A DNA stretch of 64,000 bases from an uncultured Spirochaetales bacterium (GTDB taxonomy: Bacteria; Spirochaetota; Spirochaetia; Sphaerochaetales; Sphaerochaetaceae), in contig CASDPA010000001.1 of assembly GCA_949282255.1 (NCBI GenBank), positions 186,001-250,000 on the forward strand, given 5' to 3'. This document shows positions 27,857-36,900 of the stretch, piece after piece. The number at the start of each line of letters is the position of its first letter. The stretch's first letter is position 1. The translations under genes were made by a program, and so were the position numbers. The notes beneath the pieces are model-generated. The model saw only the letters and a program-made list of their open reading frames with translations, was not told the origin of the DNA and searched no databases.

Positions 27857-29506
27857 ATGGTTGAACCACTTAAGAAAAATGGCAAGATAGTCCGCAAGGG
27901 TCCTGTTGTTCTTGTGATCATGGACGGAGTGGGCTATGGCAAATACAAAGAAGGCGATGCAGTTGCTGCCGCAATGACAAAGAATCTCGATAAGCTTCTT
28001 GCAACTTGTCCCAACACAAAGCTCAAGGCGCATGGTCTGGCTGTGGGACTGCCAAGCGATGCCGATATGGGCAACAGCGAAGTAGGGCATAACGCAATGG
28101 GTTGTGGAAGGGTCTTCGCCCAAGGTGCTAAGCTTGTGGCCAATTCCATAGATTCAGGAGCGATGTACGAAGGGGAAACCTGGAAGAGGATTGTGAAAAA
28201 CTGCTTGGATAATGGATCCACCCTTCATTTCATCGGACTGTTGAGCGATGGAAACGTCCATTCCCATATCGACAACCTTAAGAAGATGGTGGTTGAAGCA
28301 AAGAAAGAAGGAGTCAAGAAAGTCAGGGTTCATGCTCTTCTTGATGGAAGGGATGTAGGAGAGATGTCCGCACTGGATTATTTCGATCCTTTTGCTGAAT
28401 TCCTTGCAGATCTTTCCAAGGATGGCTCTTTCGATGCGAAGATTGCAAGCGGCGGTGGAAGAATGGTAATCACAATGGACCGTTACAATGCCAACTGGGA
28501 TATGGTGAAGAACGGCTGGTATACCCATGTGCTTGGTGAAGGCAGGCAATTTTCATCCGCTCATGAGGCGATCGAAACTCTTAGAAAGGAGACAGGGGCT
28601 ATAGATCAGGATCTTCCTGCGTTTGTGATTGCAGAAGATGGAAAACCGGTTGGAAATATAGAAGATGGGGATAGTGTCATACTTTTCAATTTCCGTGGAG
28701 ACAGGGCGATCGAGATTTCCAGGGCTTTTGATGAAAAGGATTTTTCAGAGTTTGACAGAAAGAGATACCCGAAGGTTCAGTATGCAGGAATGATGGAATA
28801 CGATGGCGATCTTCATATTCCTAATCAGTATCTTGTTTCTCCTCCTGCCATCGATAGGACTATGGCTGAGTATCTTTGCGCTTCCGGTGTCAAGCAGTTC
28901 AGCATTTCAGAGACACAAAAGTTTGGACATGTCACATATTTCTTCAATGGAAACAAGAGTGGCAAGTTTAACGATAAGCTGGAAGAATATGTCGAGATAC
29001 CTTCGGACAAGGTTCCATTTGAGCAGAGACCATGGATGAAGTGTGCAGAAATTGCAGATCGCGTAATCAGTGAAATCGAGAGTGGAAAGTGGCAGCTCAT
29101 CAAGCTGAATTTCCCGAACGGAGATATGGTTGGACATACAGGCGTTTTCGAGGCTGTCGTATGTTCGATGGAGGGAATGGATCTTCAGATCGGAAGGATC
29201 AAGGATGCGGTTGCCAAGGCCGGTGGCGTGATGGTTGTCACTGCCGATCATGGAAATGCCGATGACATGTACGAGCATGACAAGACTGGTGCTGTAAAGG
29301 TTAAGAATGATGGTGAGCCAAAGGCAAAGACCAGCCATTCTCTCAATCCTGTTCCCTGCATCATCTTCGATCCTTGCTATGATGGTGAGTATTCAAAGGA
29401 GCTCAATACAGGTCTTGGAATTTCATCAATTCCTGCGACACTGATGAATTTCCTTGGTTTCGATGCACCTGCCGATTATGACAAGAGCGTCATAAATCTT
29501 GCTTAA
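27857..29506 (+). CDS. gpmI: 2,3-bisphosphoglycerate-independent phosphoglycerate mutase
   Basis: Interconverts 3- and 2-phosphoglycerate in glycolysis using a phosphoserine intermediate and two metal ions. The 549-residue protein has VIMDGVGYG near residue 22, the nucleophile serine in MGNSEVGHNAMG near residue 75, DGRDV and the closing metal site VTADHGNADDM. A loop near residue 175 and the length are slightly above the usual 510-515. AAGGAG precedes the ATG and a clear terminator follows, so it is probably transcribed alone or after pepP. Confidence 0.95.
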   Translation: MVEPLKKNGKIVRKGPVVLVIMDGVGYGKYKEGDAVAAAMTKNLDKLLATCPNTKLKAHGLAVGLPSDADMGNSEVGHNAMGCGRVFAQGAKLVANSIDSGAMYEGETWKRIVKNCLDNGSTLHFIGLLSDGNVHSHIDNLKKMVVEAKKEGVKKVRVHALLDGRDVGEMSALDYFDPFAEFLADLSKDGSFDAKIASGGGRMVITMDRYNANWDMVKNGWYTHVLGEGRQFSSAHEAIETLRKETGAIDQDLPAFVIAEDGKPVGNIEDGDSVILFNFRGDRAIEISRAFDEKDFSEFDRKRYPKVQYAGMMEYDGDLHIPNQYLVSPPAIDRTMAEYLCASGVKQFSISETQKFGHVTYFFNGNKSGKFNDKLEEYVEIPSDKVPFEQRPWMKCAEIADRVISEIESGKWQLIKLNFPNGDMVGHTGVFEAVVCSMEGMDLQIGRIKDAVAKAGGVMVVTADHGNADDMYEHDKTGAVKVKNDGEPKAKTSHSLNPVPCIIFDPCYDGEYSKELNTGLGISSIPATLMNFLGFDAPADYDKSVINLA

Positions 29507-29529
29507 GAAAAAATACTGTTATGATGCAG

Positions 29530-29564
29530 AACCCACCGCAGAAATGTGGTGGTTTCTTTTTTTT
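29530..29564 (+). terminator. terminator of gpmI
   Basis: An 11-pair stem with one mismatch around GAAA (CCACCGCA with TGTGGTGG at its core), followed by nine T with one C. Confidence 0.85.
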
Positions 29565-29604
29565 AAGAGGATTCAAATGTTTTTATGGAAGCATAATGCT
29601 TATT

Positions 29605-30366
29605 TCAGAAGGTTTCCTTGCTTGTGATTATGAGCATGATGAAGCCTATGATGAAAAACAGGCATACAGTTATGATCAATAATGGATTTGTTGCAGAGAA
29701 CATTCCGTAGTTTCCTATTATCAGCAGAATATAGGATATGCTTCTCTTTATGTTATGTGCGGTTTTTTCATTGACAGCCGCTATTATGAAAGTTGCTATC
29801 GATGCCAGATTGATCAGTCCTATGGCAAAGGAAAAATAAACATCGTAGATCGACCCGAAATATCTTATTTGCTCATGGGCCGCGGATGTGTTTGGAGCCA
29901 TTACCGATAGGGCGAGAGAGCATATCAAGGCGATAAGCACATAGGTTCCCATCTGGGTTATATTGGAGCCCATATATAACAGGCTTGTAAAAATGAATAG
30001 CACAGCACAGGAAAGGAAAGAAAATCTTATCAGTACGTTTATCGTTGTGGGTGCGAAGATAAGTATCCCCGTTTCATAGAAATAATCCGGAATGAAAGCT
30101 ACGCACTGCAGGCTCATGAACAGAAACAACAAAGGAAGTATGCCTCCTTCCGGAGTATGGCTGCGGTGTCTGATCTTAATCAGGAAGCTTGAAATAAGAG
30201 AGAAAAAAAGCACAATCGCTTCCTGCGCCGTCTCAAGATATAATGAGAGGTCCAAAGCCCGTCCGTTTCCGATTCCAAGGGAGAATGTATGGATTACAAG
30301 AGCTCCAAGAATGAACGTGATTATGCATTGCATCAGCAGGATTATCCTGGAAACGATTTTATCCAT
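29605..30366 (-). CDS. uncharacterised membrane protein coupled to an SDF symporter
   Basis: I do not recognise the family. The 253-residue protein is almost entirely hydrophobic, with about seven or eight predicted helices, short loops, and no large soluble domain. Its ATG overlaps the stop codon of the upstream symporter gene (TGATG), which implies coupled translation and a shared job. It could be an accessory or sensing subunit of the transporter, or simply a neighbour; nothing in the sequence decides. No terminator is obvious before gpmI's own terminator on the opposite strand. Confidence 0.75.
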   Translation of the reverse strand: MDKIVSRIILLMQCIITFILGALVIHTFSLGIGNGRALDLSLYLETAQEAIVLFFSLISSFLIKIRHRSHTPEGGILPLLFLFMSLQCVAFIPDYFYETGILIFAPTTINVLIRFSFLSCAVLFIFTSLLYMGSNITQMGTYVLIALICSLALSVMAPNTSAAHEQIRYFGSIYDVYFSFAIGLINLASIATFIIAAVNEKTAHNIKRSISYILLIIGNYGMFSATNPLLIITVCLFFIIGFIMLIITSKETF

Positions 30367-31610
30367 CAGATGAGATCCTTATAAGGCGCTTCGGTATCGA
30401 TGTTGATATTTGCTGCCGTTATTTTGCAGGCAAAAAAGGCGATTGCCGTATCGAGCATTGCCGCAAGACCTCCAACAAGAGGTACTATCGATATGATTGC
30501 CGCCTCAGCTCCGTACAGGTTTATATTGAGAATCTTGAGCACAAGAAATGTTCCTATGACTGTTTCCATGGATGAAAAGAATGAAAGAGAAAAGGAGACA
30601 AGGCTTGATGCGAAAGCTGTCAGCAAGGCAACATTTATATCAATATTTCCTGTAATTGCATAAATCATGGAAAGAGTCACCGAAGTGATTATTGCTGCGC
30701 TGCCTCCTCGGGAAATTATGAAACTGAATGTGCCAGCCTCGCTTGCAATCCTTTTCTGCACCCCTTGGTTGGTCCTTGAAATGGACAGCATGGCTGGGTA
30801 GCTGAAAAGGATATCAGCGCTGGTTGCTGCCATTATCAGGGCTGCCAGCTGCTGATGAAGACTTCTGTATGGATTTCTTTTGAAGCCGGTCATGAAAGAG
30901 AAAAGCAGAGGTAGAAGGAGAAGCAATATGATCAGTACTGTTATGCACAGGCAGATCATAAACAATGGTGCGGCAAGAATGGTCTTTTCTTCATAGAGGC
31001 TGATGAACAGATTGCTGGATGTGAAGAAAACCATTATATAGCCGTATATTGCATAGAATTTTGCAACCCTGTACATAACTTCAGAAAATGAATTCATTAC
31101 AGCGTATGCCGGTCGTATTGTGTCTGAGCTTGGTTTGAGAAAACAGCCGGATATCCACATGATCAATACGAGAGCAGCAATCATTTTTGATGATATTGTC
31201 ATCGTATAGAACGGATTTATCGGAGAAAATGAAGACAGCGAGCTTTCCGTCAGGTATAAAGCATAGGTCCCGACGATATCACCGGAAGAGCCTGCGCTTG
31301 CTGTCACAGGAAATGCAAATGGAAATGCGATATATAGCAGGCTTGATACCAAAGGAAGAAGCAAAGAGGTGAGCACCGTCCAAAGAATGAGGTTTTTTGC
31401 ACATTTTACTCCTATACCATCTTTTCTTATTGAAGCTATTGCGCTGGAAAAGGAAAAGACTATCATCGGTATTGTGATGAACATACCAAGATTGATCAGA
31501 TATGATGAGATTGCGCCGATTACATCGGATGCACCGGCCATGTTTCCGAACAGCAAAGCCACGGCAAGTCCCATCAACAGTGCTGTGGTATAGGTGATCC
31601 AGGTTTTCAT
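30366..31610 (-). CDS. SDF (DAACS) family dicarboxylate/amino acid:cation symporter
   Basis: A 414-residue transporter of the sodium:dicarboxylate symporter fold. The N-terminal pattern (LINLGMFITIPMIVFSFSSAIASIRK) matches the family's LFLRLIKMIVVPLVF segment, and a serine-rich re-entrant loop region (ISRGGSAAIITSVTLSM) and the C-terminal VPLVGGLAAMLDTA fit HP1/HP2 and the substrate-binding helices. The substrate is probably a dicarboxylate or acidic amino acid. No Shine-Dalgarno is present; the promoter predicts transcription at the ATG itself. The next gene is translationally coupled. Confidence 0.8.
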   Translation of the reverse strand: MKTWITYTTALLMGLAVALLFGNMAGASDVIGAISSYLINLGMFITIPMIVFSFSSAIASIRKDGIGVKCAKNLILWTVLTSLLLPLVSSLLYIAFPFAFPVTASAGSSGDIVGTYALYLTESSLSSFSPINPFYTMTISSKMIAALVLIMWISGCFLKPSSDTIRPAYAVMNSFSEVMYRVAKFYAIYGYIMVFFTSSNLFISLYEEKTILAAPLFMICLCITVLIILLLLLPLLFSFMTGFKRNPYRSLHQQLAALIMAATSADILFSYPAMLSISRTNQGVQKRIASEAGTFSFIISRGGSAAIITSVTLSMIYAITGNIDINVALLTAFASSLVSFSLSFFSSMETVIGTFLVLKILNINLYGAEAAIISIVPLVGGLAAMLDTAIAFFACKITAANINIDTEAPYKDLI

Positions 31611-31616
31611 AAGAAA

Positions 31617-31645
31617 ATTTTACTTCAGCCGTTTGATATAGTCAA
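31617..31645 (-). promoter_or_regulatory. promoter of the SDF symporter operon, predicted leaderless
   Basis: TTGACT, 17-base spacer, TAAAAT, then TTTCTT and the ATG. The -35 box starts just after the terminator of the upstream GH13 gene. Confidence 0.7.
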
Positions 31646-31647
31646 CA

Positions 31648-31676
31648 AAAGCAAAGAGGACGGCTAGCCGTCCTCT
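31648..31676 (-). terminator. terminator of the GH13 gene
   Basis: A perfect 22-base palindrome (31655-31676, 9-bp stem around CTAG) followed on the minus strand by a broken T tract. It insulates the symporter promoter. Confidence 0.7.
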
Positions 31677-31699
31677 AAAAGGTGGTCATGCACAATCGC

Positions 31700-34600
31700 T
31701 TATTCTTGTGTTTCGTTTTCTTCTAAAAGCGTTTCTACCTGGTATGCACTCTTTAATTCCCTCTCAAAGAGAATTTTGATGAATGCATCTTCCTCAAAGC
31801 CCTTTTTGTGGTATTTTACAGCAATGGAAAGTGCGGATATGAGCATCAGAAGCTGCATCTTTTCCTTGTTGTACCAGGTTTTACCGTTGTAAATGTTGAG
31901 GCCTGCAAAGTCTTTTGCACCTTCATCCTCCAAAATGAGAGAAAGCGCCTTTACAGGATTCTCGGCATCTTTTGCTTTTATAATCTGTGCTGCAGTCAAA
32001 AAGAGCGCTGCACCATGGGCTATGAGCCGGGCCTCATCCTCGCTTAAAGCAAGTCTGACCACTTCTTCCTCGAATAAGTACGGAAGAAGCATCTCATCTG
32101 CACATTCCATGGCTTCCTTTATTGTTCTTCCAGTCACAAAAGGCTTGAGGCATGTGGCTTCTGCGAGCATGAGAGGCAGGACCTTCTCCATGCTTCCCCA
32201 GGTATTGAATGCATCTCCTGTTCTCTTTTTAAACAAGGTGGAGAGCATCTTGACCTCATTGACCATCTTCTTCGGATCTATATCGTCGATAGGTCCGAGC
32301 ATCGCTTTGACCACATCATCAAAGGACGGATAAACTTCGGAAAGTTTTGTGTAAATTTCCGCAATCGAAAGCAGTATCTGCCTTTCTGCCACAGGGTTGG
32401 ATTCCCCTTGTGTTATCTGTTCCAGTGTTTTGATGAAAGGCTGTCCCTTGAATGTCTCATATAGTTTGAATAACCCTTTGAGCCTTATGAGGGAAACTGC
32501 CACCTTCAGATTTTTGACACCTTTTGTGCCATAGGTGTTCCATAGGATTTCATAGGATCCATCGGTATCCTCGACCTCTCGTATATTCCAATACACCCTC
32601 GCTTCATAGCCATCCAAGGCGAAGTTGAAGCCTTCTTCGAAAAGCTTTATCGATGGCATGAGATATACCAGGCCGTCGCTGAAGCATTCGAGGATGACAT
32701 ATCGGCGGGATCTGAAGGAAAGTCCGAGGTTGTCTGCAAGCTGCATGGTGACCGTTGTCTTTTCCTCTCCTTTCTTCTTGAGCTTCGGAACAGACTGCTT
32801 TATGTTACCCCAGATCCTTTCATATTGGTTGTTGAACAACACAAGCGTCCTTTCGCTTCCCTGTCCGTTGACGAATGCGAAGACACTTTCAATGACCGAT
32901 CCGTTGTTATAGCAATCATACAGGTTGAAATGTTCCACATTGCTGAAAAGATATCTTCTTCTGAAAAGCGGGAATATCTTTCTGTAATGCTCTGCAATGA
33001 GTCCTTCGTTTGGAGTCTCATTCCAATAGGCTCTCTTATATTCCATTCCGTATTTTTCATGGAAGCCTTCTATTTGTCCATGCCCGATCATCGGAAGACC
33101 CGGCAGGGTGGCAAGAAGGGTGCAAATTCCGAAATACCTTCCCCCGTCACCGAATTGTGCGATTGCAGTCTCTTCATCCGGGTTGTTCATGAAATTCACA
33201 TACCGCTTAAGGATTTCCGGTTCGAATACCAAAGTATTTTTGATGCCGAGCCTGTATTTCTCATTCTCCTGGTTCTTAAGCATGTTCATGAATGCGGAGT
33301 TGTATACACGATGCATTCCAAGAGTTCTTACGAAATAGCCTTCCATCATCCAGAATGCTTCTGCCAGTAAAAGTGTATCCGGAACCTCTATTGCGATCCT
33401 GTCGACTACCTCTCTCCAGAATTCCTGTGGAATGCGGGCATTGAATTCGCTTTCGCTCAATGCATGTCCGGCTCGTCCTGCTATATCTCCCGCCTGTCCC
33501 GGTTTTGGATACCAAAGCCTCTGTATATGCCTTTTTGCCAAGGTCATAGCTGCATCGAAACGTATTATCGGGAAATTTTTGGCAACGTGGATGATTTTCT
33601 GAATAACAGCCTCACGAGTCGTCGGATTAAGATAATCAAGCTGGGCCGTATCATTCCAAGGCATCGTTGTACCATCATTACCATGGAATATGTACCTTAC
33701 CTGTCCGTTTCTCCTGTCAATAAGACGGAAGGTGACAGCCGCATCGGTCCTATCATAATAATGATCTTCGATTTTCACCTCAAAATCTGGATTTGTCGAG
33801 AGATCCGGTCCGTTGTATGTATACGATGGGAACGGCGGCCAATCCTGGCTGATGTAGTAATCCGGATGCTCATAAACCCAGTTGCCATCTATGCCTGTAT
33901 GGTTTGGAACCATGTCCGATGCAAGGCGTATGCCTCTTTTTTGACAGCGGATGCGAAGATTTTCAAGTGCTTCCCATCCTCCGATCTGATAGGAGATGTC
34001 ATAATCTTTCAATGAATAGGCTGATGCCTCTGCATCGGGATTGCCGCAAAGGTTCTTTATTGTCTTCGAAGCGGTGCTTCTTTCCCAAAGGCCGATCAGC
34101 CAAAGGGCTGTGAAACCCCTTTCCTGAAGAAGATCGAGCTCGCGGTCAGGTATCTGGTCAAGCCTGGTTATCTCCTTTTTGTATTGCTTTGAAAGCTGGT
34201 CGAGCCATACGAGGGTACATTTTGCGATCATGACAACCCGCGGCATCCAGTTAGAATCATCGCTGAAGGCTTCGTATTCGTATGCTTCGCTTGAAAAATC
34301 GGTTACCGGCATCGGTCCGGGAGGTCCGGGCATTCCCCGGTCTTTCTCTTCTTCCCTTATATAATCCAGCGACTGCTGAAGAAGGGTCAGCAGCTCTGCT
34401 GGAAGAAGGTATGCCCATTCCTTCAATATGTACCTGATCTGGTCTGTCAGGGAATTCGGGTAGATGCGTGCCGGTTTTGTCAGTAAGGTGAAGATATCCT
34501 CATCTTCCAGGCTTTTGCCGTTTCTCGACTCATCTTTTATATATGCGCTCAAAAGCGAGGCAAGGGCTGAAAACCCTTGTGGATATGTCAGGCCGTCCGG

Positions 34601-35065
34601 CTGCACGAACGGTTTGGATGCCGAAACCAAGGCCGGGTTGTTGATCATGACCTGATGTACAAAGAATGATCTTGCATTCTCCTCTTCTCTCGGTTCCCCA
34701 TATTTTTTCTCCTCATCGAGCAACGGGGAAGGGAAGTGCATATTGTAGAACATAAGAGATTCTTGAAGTTCCCCATTGCTCCTTATCGCTTGGAGCTTCC
34801 TGGAAAAAAAATCCGTATGCCCGGCATTCATACAGGAGGTCAGGACCACCTGGTAAAGAAGATGCAGAACTGCTGTGGCATGCAGCTTTGCAGCCGACAC
34901 AAAATCGGATTTACCCTTGTTTTTTGCATCCGTATTATATCTGTAAGAAATCACAAGCGCTTCCTTGTAGAGCGCAGAAATACCATCATCTGTTTTAAAC
35001 ACAGGTTCTTTGAGCTGAAGTTCGTCCCTGACTATATCGGAAATTCGGAAATCCCGCTTGTCCAT
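31700..35065 (-). CDS. very long GH13 alpha-amylase-family protein
   Basis: A 1121-residue protein with a GH13 catalytic domain in its middle. Region I reads SDMVPNHTG, region II FDAAMTLAKRHIQR with the nucleophile aspartate, region III LAEAFWMMEGYF with the general acid; region IV is atypical, NNPDEETA instead of the usual NHD. About 290 residues precede the domain and over 400 helical residues follow it without recognised motifs. There is no signal peptide, so it should act inside the cell, perhaps on glycogen or maltodextrins. AAGGAGGG precedes ATG 35065. Activity (hydrolase or transferase) is not determinable. Confidence 0.85.
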   Translation of the reverse strand: MDKRDFRISDIVRDELQLKEPVFKTDDGISALYKEALVISYRYNTDAKNKGKSDFVSAAKLHATAVLHLLYQVVLTSCMNAGHTDFFSRKLQAIRSNGELQESLMFYNMHFPSPLLDEEKKYGEPREEENARSFFVHQVMINNPALVSASKPFVQPDGLTYPQGFSALASLLSAYIKDESRNGKSLEDEDIFTLLTKPARIYPNSLTDQIRYILKEWAYLLPAELLTLLQQSLDYIREEEKDRGMPGPPGPMPVTDFSSEAYEYEAFSDDSNWMPRVVMIAKCTLVWLDQLSKQYKKEITRLDQIPDRELDLLQERGFTALWLIGLWERSTASKTIKNLCGNPDAEASAYSLKDYDISYQIGGWEALENLRIRCQKRGIRLASDMVPNHTGIDGNWVYEHPDYYISQDWPPFPSYTYNGPDLSTNPDFEVKIEDHYYDRTDAAVTFRLIDRRNGQVRYIFHGNDGTTMPWNDTAQLDYLNPTTREAVIQKIIHVAKNFPIIRFDAAMTLAKRHIQRLWYPKPGQAGDIAGRAGHALSESEFNARIPQEFWREVVDRIAIEVPDTLLLAEAFWMMEGYFVRTLGMHRVYNSAFMNMLKNQENEKYRLGIKNTLVFEPEILKRYVNFMNNPDEETAIAQFGDGGRYFGICTLLATLPGLPMIGHGQIEGFHEKYGMEYKRAYWNETPNEGLIAEHYRKIFPLFRRRYLFSNVEHFNLYDCYNNGSVIESVFAFVNGQGSERTLVLFNNQYERIWGNIKQSVPKLKKKGEEKTTVTMQLADNLGLSFRSRRYVILECFSDGLVYLMPSIKLFEEGFNFALDGYEARVYWNIREVEDTDGSYEILWNTYGTKGVKNLKVAVSLIRLKGLFKLYETFKGQPFIKTLEQITQGESNPVAERQILLSIAEIYTKLSEVYPSFDDVVKAMLGPIDDIDPKKMVNEVKMLSTLFKKRTGDAFNTWGSMEKVLPLMLAEATCLKPFVTGRTIKEAMECADEMLLPYLFEEEVVRLALSEDEARLIAHGAALFLTAAQIIKAKDAENPVKALSLILEDEGAKDFAGLNIYNGKTWYNKEKMQLLMLISALSIAVKYHKKGFEEDAFIKILFERELKSAYQVETLLEENETQE

Positions 35066-35132
35066 CAATACCCTCCTTGTGCTTCTATTAGTTTAGCATG
35101 AAAAACTTGCTTTTAGATAGATAAAAATAAAC

Positions 35133-35633
35133 TCATTGAATATGTTTTAGCAGTCTTTCCGCTTCAGAAAACGCTTTTGACATCTCAATGAGCTCGTCTC
35201 TTGTGAAAGCGGTTGTCACATACAATCTGACATCGTTGTGCACAGGTCTTCCTATTCCAAGTCTGAGGCGGTGGAAATCCTTGCTTCCCAAGCGTTCCGA
35301 AATGCTTTTCAAACCTTTATGCCCCTGTAATCCTCCTCCTTGCTGAAGCAGTATTTTCCCAAGAGGCAGTTCCAGATCATCGTGGCATACCAGTATCTCC
35401 TCCGGCTTTAATTTGAAAAAGGAAGCAGCTTCGCTTACTGCTGTTCCTGAAAGATTCATATAAGTGAGCGGCTTTAACATTTTGATTCCGTCTTTTTGCA
35501 GGAATAGGGAATGGAATTTACTTTGCATCACCTCATTACCAAACATATGGTCGAAAAGCATAAAACCTGCATTATGACGGGTATTTTTATATTCCTGTCC
35601 CGGATTTCCGAGAAAAGCTATAAGTTTTATCAC
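35133..35633 (-). CDS. pth: peptidyl-tRNA hydrolase
   Basis: Releases peptides from stalled peptidyl-tRNA. From a GTG start the protein is 166 residues (VIKLIAFLGNPGQEYKNTRHN), with the Pth signatures GNPGxxYxxTRHN, the catalytic histidine in RHNAGF, HDDLELPLG, and GHKGLKSI. The longest ORF adds 49 residues of unrelated sequence; I reject it because a TATAAT box ends six bases before the GTG, so transcription should begin at that codon. The protein is somewhat shorter than the usual 185-190 residues. Confidence 0.93.
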   Translation of the reverse strand: MIKLIAFLGNPGQEYKNTRHNAGFMLFDHMFGNEVMQSKFHSLFLQKDGIKMLKPLTYMNLSGTAVSEAASFFKLKPEEILVCHDDLELPLGKILLQQGGGLQGHKGLKSISERLGSKDFHRLRLGIGRPVHNDVRLYVTTAFTRDELIEMSKAFSEAERLLKHIQ

Positions 35634-35639
35634 AAAAGT

Positions 35640-35669
35640 ATTATAATGGAGTGCAAGAACAATATACAA
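35640..35669 (-). promoter_or_regulatory. promoter of pth, predicted leaderless GTG start
   Basis: TTGTAT, 18-base spacer, consensus TATAAT, then ACTTTT and the GTG start codon. Confidence 0.7.
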
Positions 35670-35685
35670 GTTCGGAGGTTTCTTT

Positions 35686-36117
35686 ATGGCAACAAAAGCT
35701 TCAACTGTGGCAAAAGCGAAGGTTGTAGGGGATTTCGGTCTCCGCCTTCTCGTCGGACTTCTCTTCATCTGTATCGGCATACAGGGAATTGCAACGACAA
35801 ATTCGAATGATCTTTATAGGGCGATCGATAATGATACCGTCAATATCCTTTTGGGTATTGTGCTCCTCGTCTGTGGTCTTTTGATTGCGGTTCCTCTGTT
35901 TATCAAGGGAATCAAACCGATATTCACAAAGTATTCTTTGATAATCGTTTCGGTTGTCTGGATTCTCGTGATCATCTTCTCTGATTTCGTTTATGGATTC
36001 AGGAATATCGATGGCATGGGCATTTTCGAATGGCTGGAAGCTTTCATTTATCATCTGCTCATTCTGTTTTCCATTCTCAAGGCTTCCAAGGGTGCTTTGA
36101 AAGGGGTAATAAAATAA
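35686..36117 (+). CDS. uncharacterised small membrane protein
   Basis: I do not recognise the family. The 143-residue protein has a short charged N-terminus (about 15 residues) and four predicted helices, roughly residues 17-37, 52-76, 84-103 and 116-135. CGGAGG lies about 7 bases before the ATG, so it uses conventional initiation, unlike the divergent pth gene. A strong terminator follows, so it is a single-gene unit. Homologues may be common in spirochaetes but I cannot confirm that here. Confidence 0.75.
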   Translation: MATKASTVAKAKVVGDFGLRLLVGLLFICIGIQGIATTNSNDLYRAIDNDTVNILLGIVLLVCGLLIAVPLFIKGIKPIFTKYSLIIVSVVWILVIIFSDFVYGFRNIDGMGIFEWLEAFIYHLLILFSILKASKGALKGVIK

Positions 36118-36161
36118 TCCGGATGATGGCTTGATTTCAAGATTTCGGAATAAATTTGCAG

Positions 36162-36189
36162 CGGTATGGCCAGATCATACCGTTTTTTT
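36162..36189 (+). terminator. terminator of the small membrane protein gene
   Basis: A 7-bp stem (CGGTATG with CATACCG), 7-base loop and seven T; the T tract reaches the stop codon of the convergent nth gene. Confidence 0.85.
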
Positions 36190-36850
36190 ATCTGCTTTTT
36201 TTAACTCCTTTTTTAGGACACCATGAACAGGCAGGGCATTGTGAGCACCATGGTGAGATGGGTGTGCATATTGATTGTCCATATCTGACAAGGACCTCGT
36301 TCAAAGGGATCCAGAATCTTTTTGGCAGTATTTTTCTCAGTTCCTTTTCTGTTTCCTCCGCGGTTTTTGTATCAACTACGGCCAGGCGGTTTAAAATTTG
36401 ATGTACATGGCAATCCACGCATATGGCTTGCTTGTTGAACCCGAGATTAAGAGTTAGGGATGCAGTTTTTATTCCTACTCCTGGAAGCGCCAGAAGGCTT
36501 TCCAGGTCGGAAGGGACACTTCCATCATGCTTCTCATTTATTATTCGAGCTATATTTTTTAAATCTGAAGCTTTTTTGGTATAAAATGCCACCGGTTTTA
36601 TGATTTCAGCCAATTCTTTTTCATCCATGGCCTCGAGCTCTTTGAGGTTTTGAGCTTTTTCAAAGAGTGCATTGCTTCTCTCGAGTGTCACCTTATCCCG
36701 AGTACGTAGCGACAGAATGGTTGATACCAGGATCCTATATGGATCATTGTTTTCTTCTGCAACGATTGAAACAGAGGGCAGTGGATGGCCTATCTGTTCA
36801 AGTTTTTGAGAAAAGGAATCAAATAATTGTTGGAAAAACTTTTCATCCAT
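36188..36850 (-). CDS. nth: endonuclease III (DNA glycosylase/AP lyase)
   Basis: A base-excision repair enzyme that removes oxidised pyrimidines. The 220-residue protein has the helix-hairpin-helix LLALPGVGIKTAS with the catalytic lysine, the conserved aspartate in CVDCHVHQI, and the [4Fe-4S] loop with cysteine spacing C-x6-C-x2-C-x5-C near the C-terminus. ATG 36850 follows AAGGATAAGG; a TTG nine codons upstream is possible but less likely. It is divergent from the aroF-pheA fusion gene, with 50 bases between them. Confidence 0.94.
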   Translation of the reverse strand: MDEKFFQQLFDSFSQKLEQIGHPLPSVSIVAEENNDPYRILVSTILSLRTRDKVTLERSNALFEKAQNLKELEAMDEKELAEIIKPVAFYTKKASDLKNIARIINEKHDGSVPSDLESLLALPGVGIKTASLTLNLGFNKQAICVDCHVHQILNRLAVVDTKTAEETEKELRKILPKRFWIPLNEVLVRYGQSICTPISPWCSQCPACSWCPKKGVKKSR

Positions 36851-36864
36851 AGCCTTATCCTTTG

Positions 36865-36893
36865 TTGACCAAACCAACTAAAAAGCTTAGTTA
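36865..36893 (+). promoter_or_regulatory. promoter of the AroF-PheA gene, predicted near-leaderless
   Basis: TTGACC, 17-base spacer, TAGTTA, then seven bases to the ATG. No Shine-Dalgarno lies between. Confidence 0.55.
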
Positions 36894-36900
36894 GTTAATC

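Noticed and set aside
35634-35780. N-terminal extension of pth up to 35780
   Set aside because: The 49 added residues resemble no Pth and lie upstream of the TATAAT box that should drive the gene.
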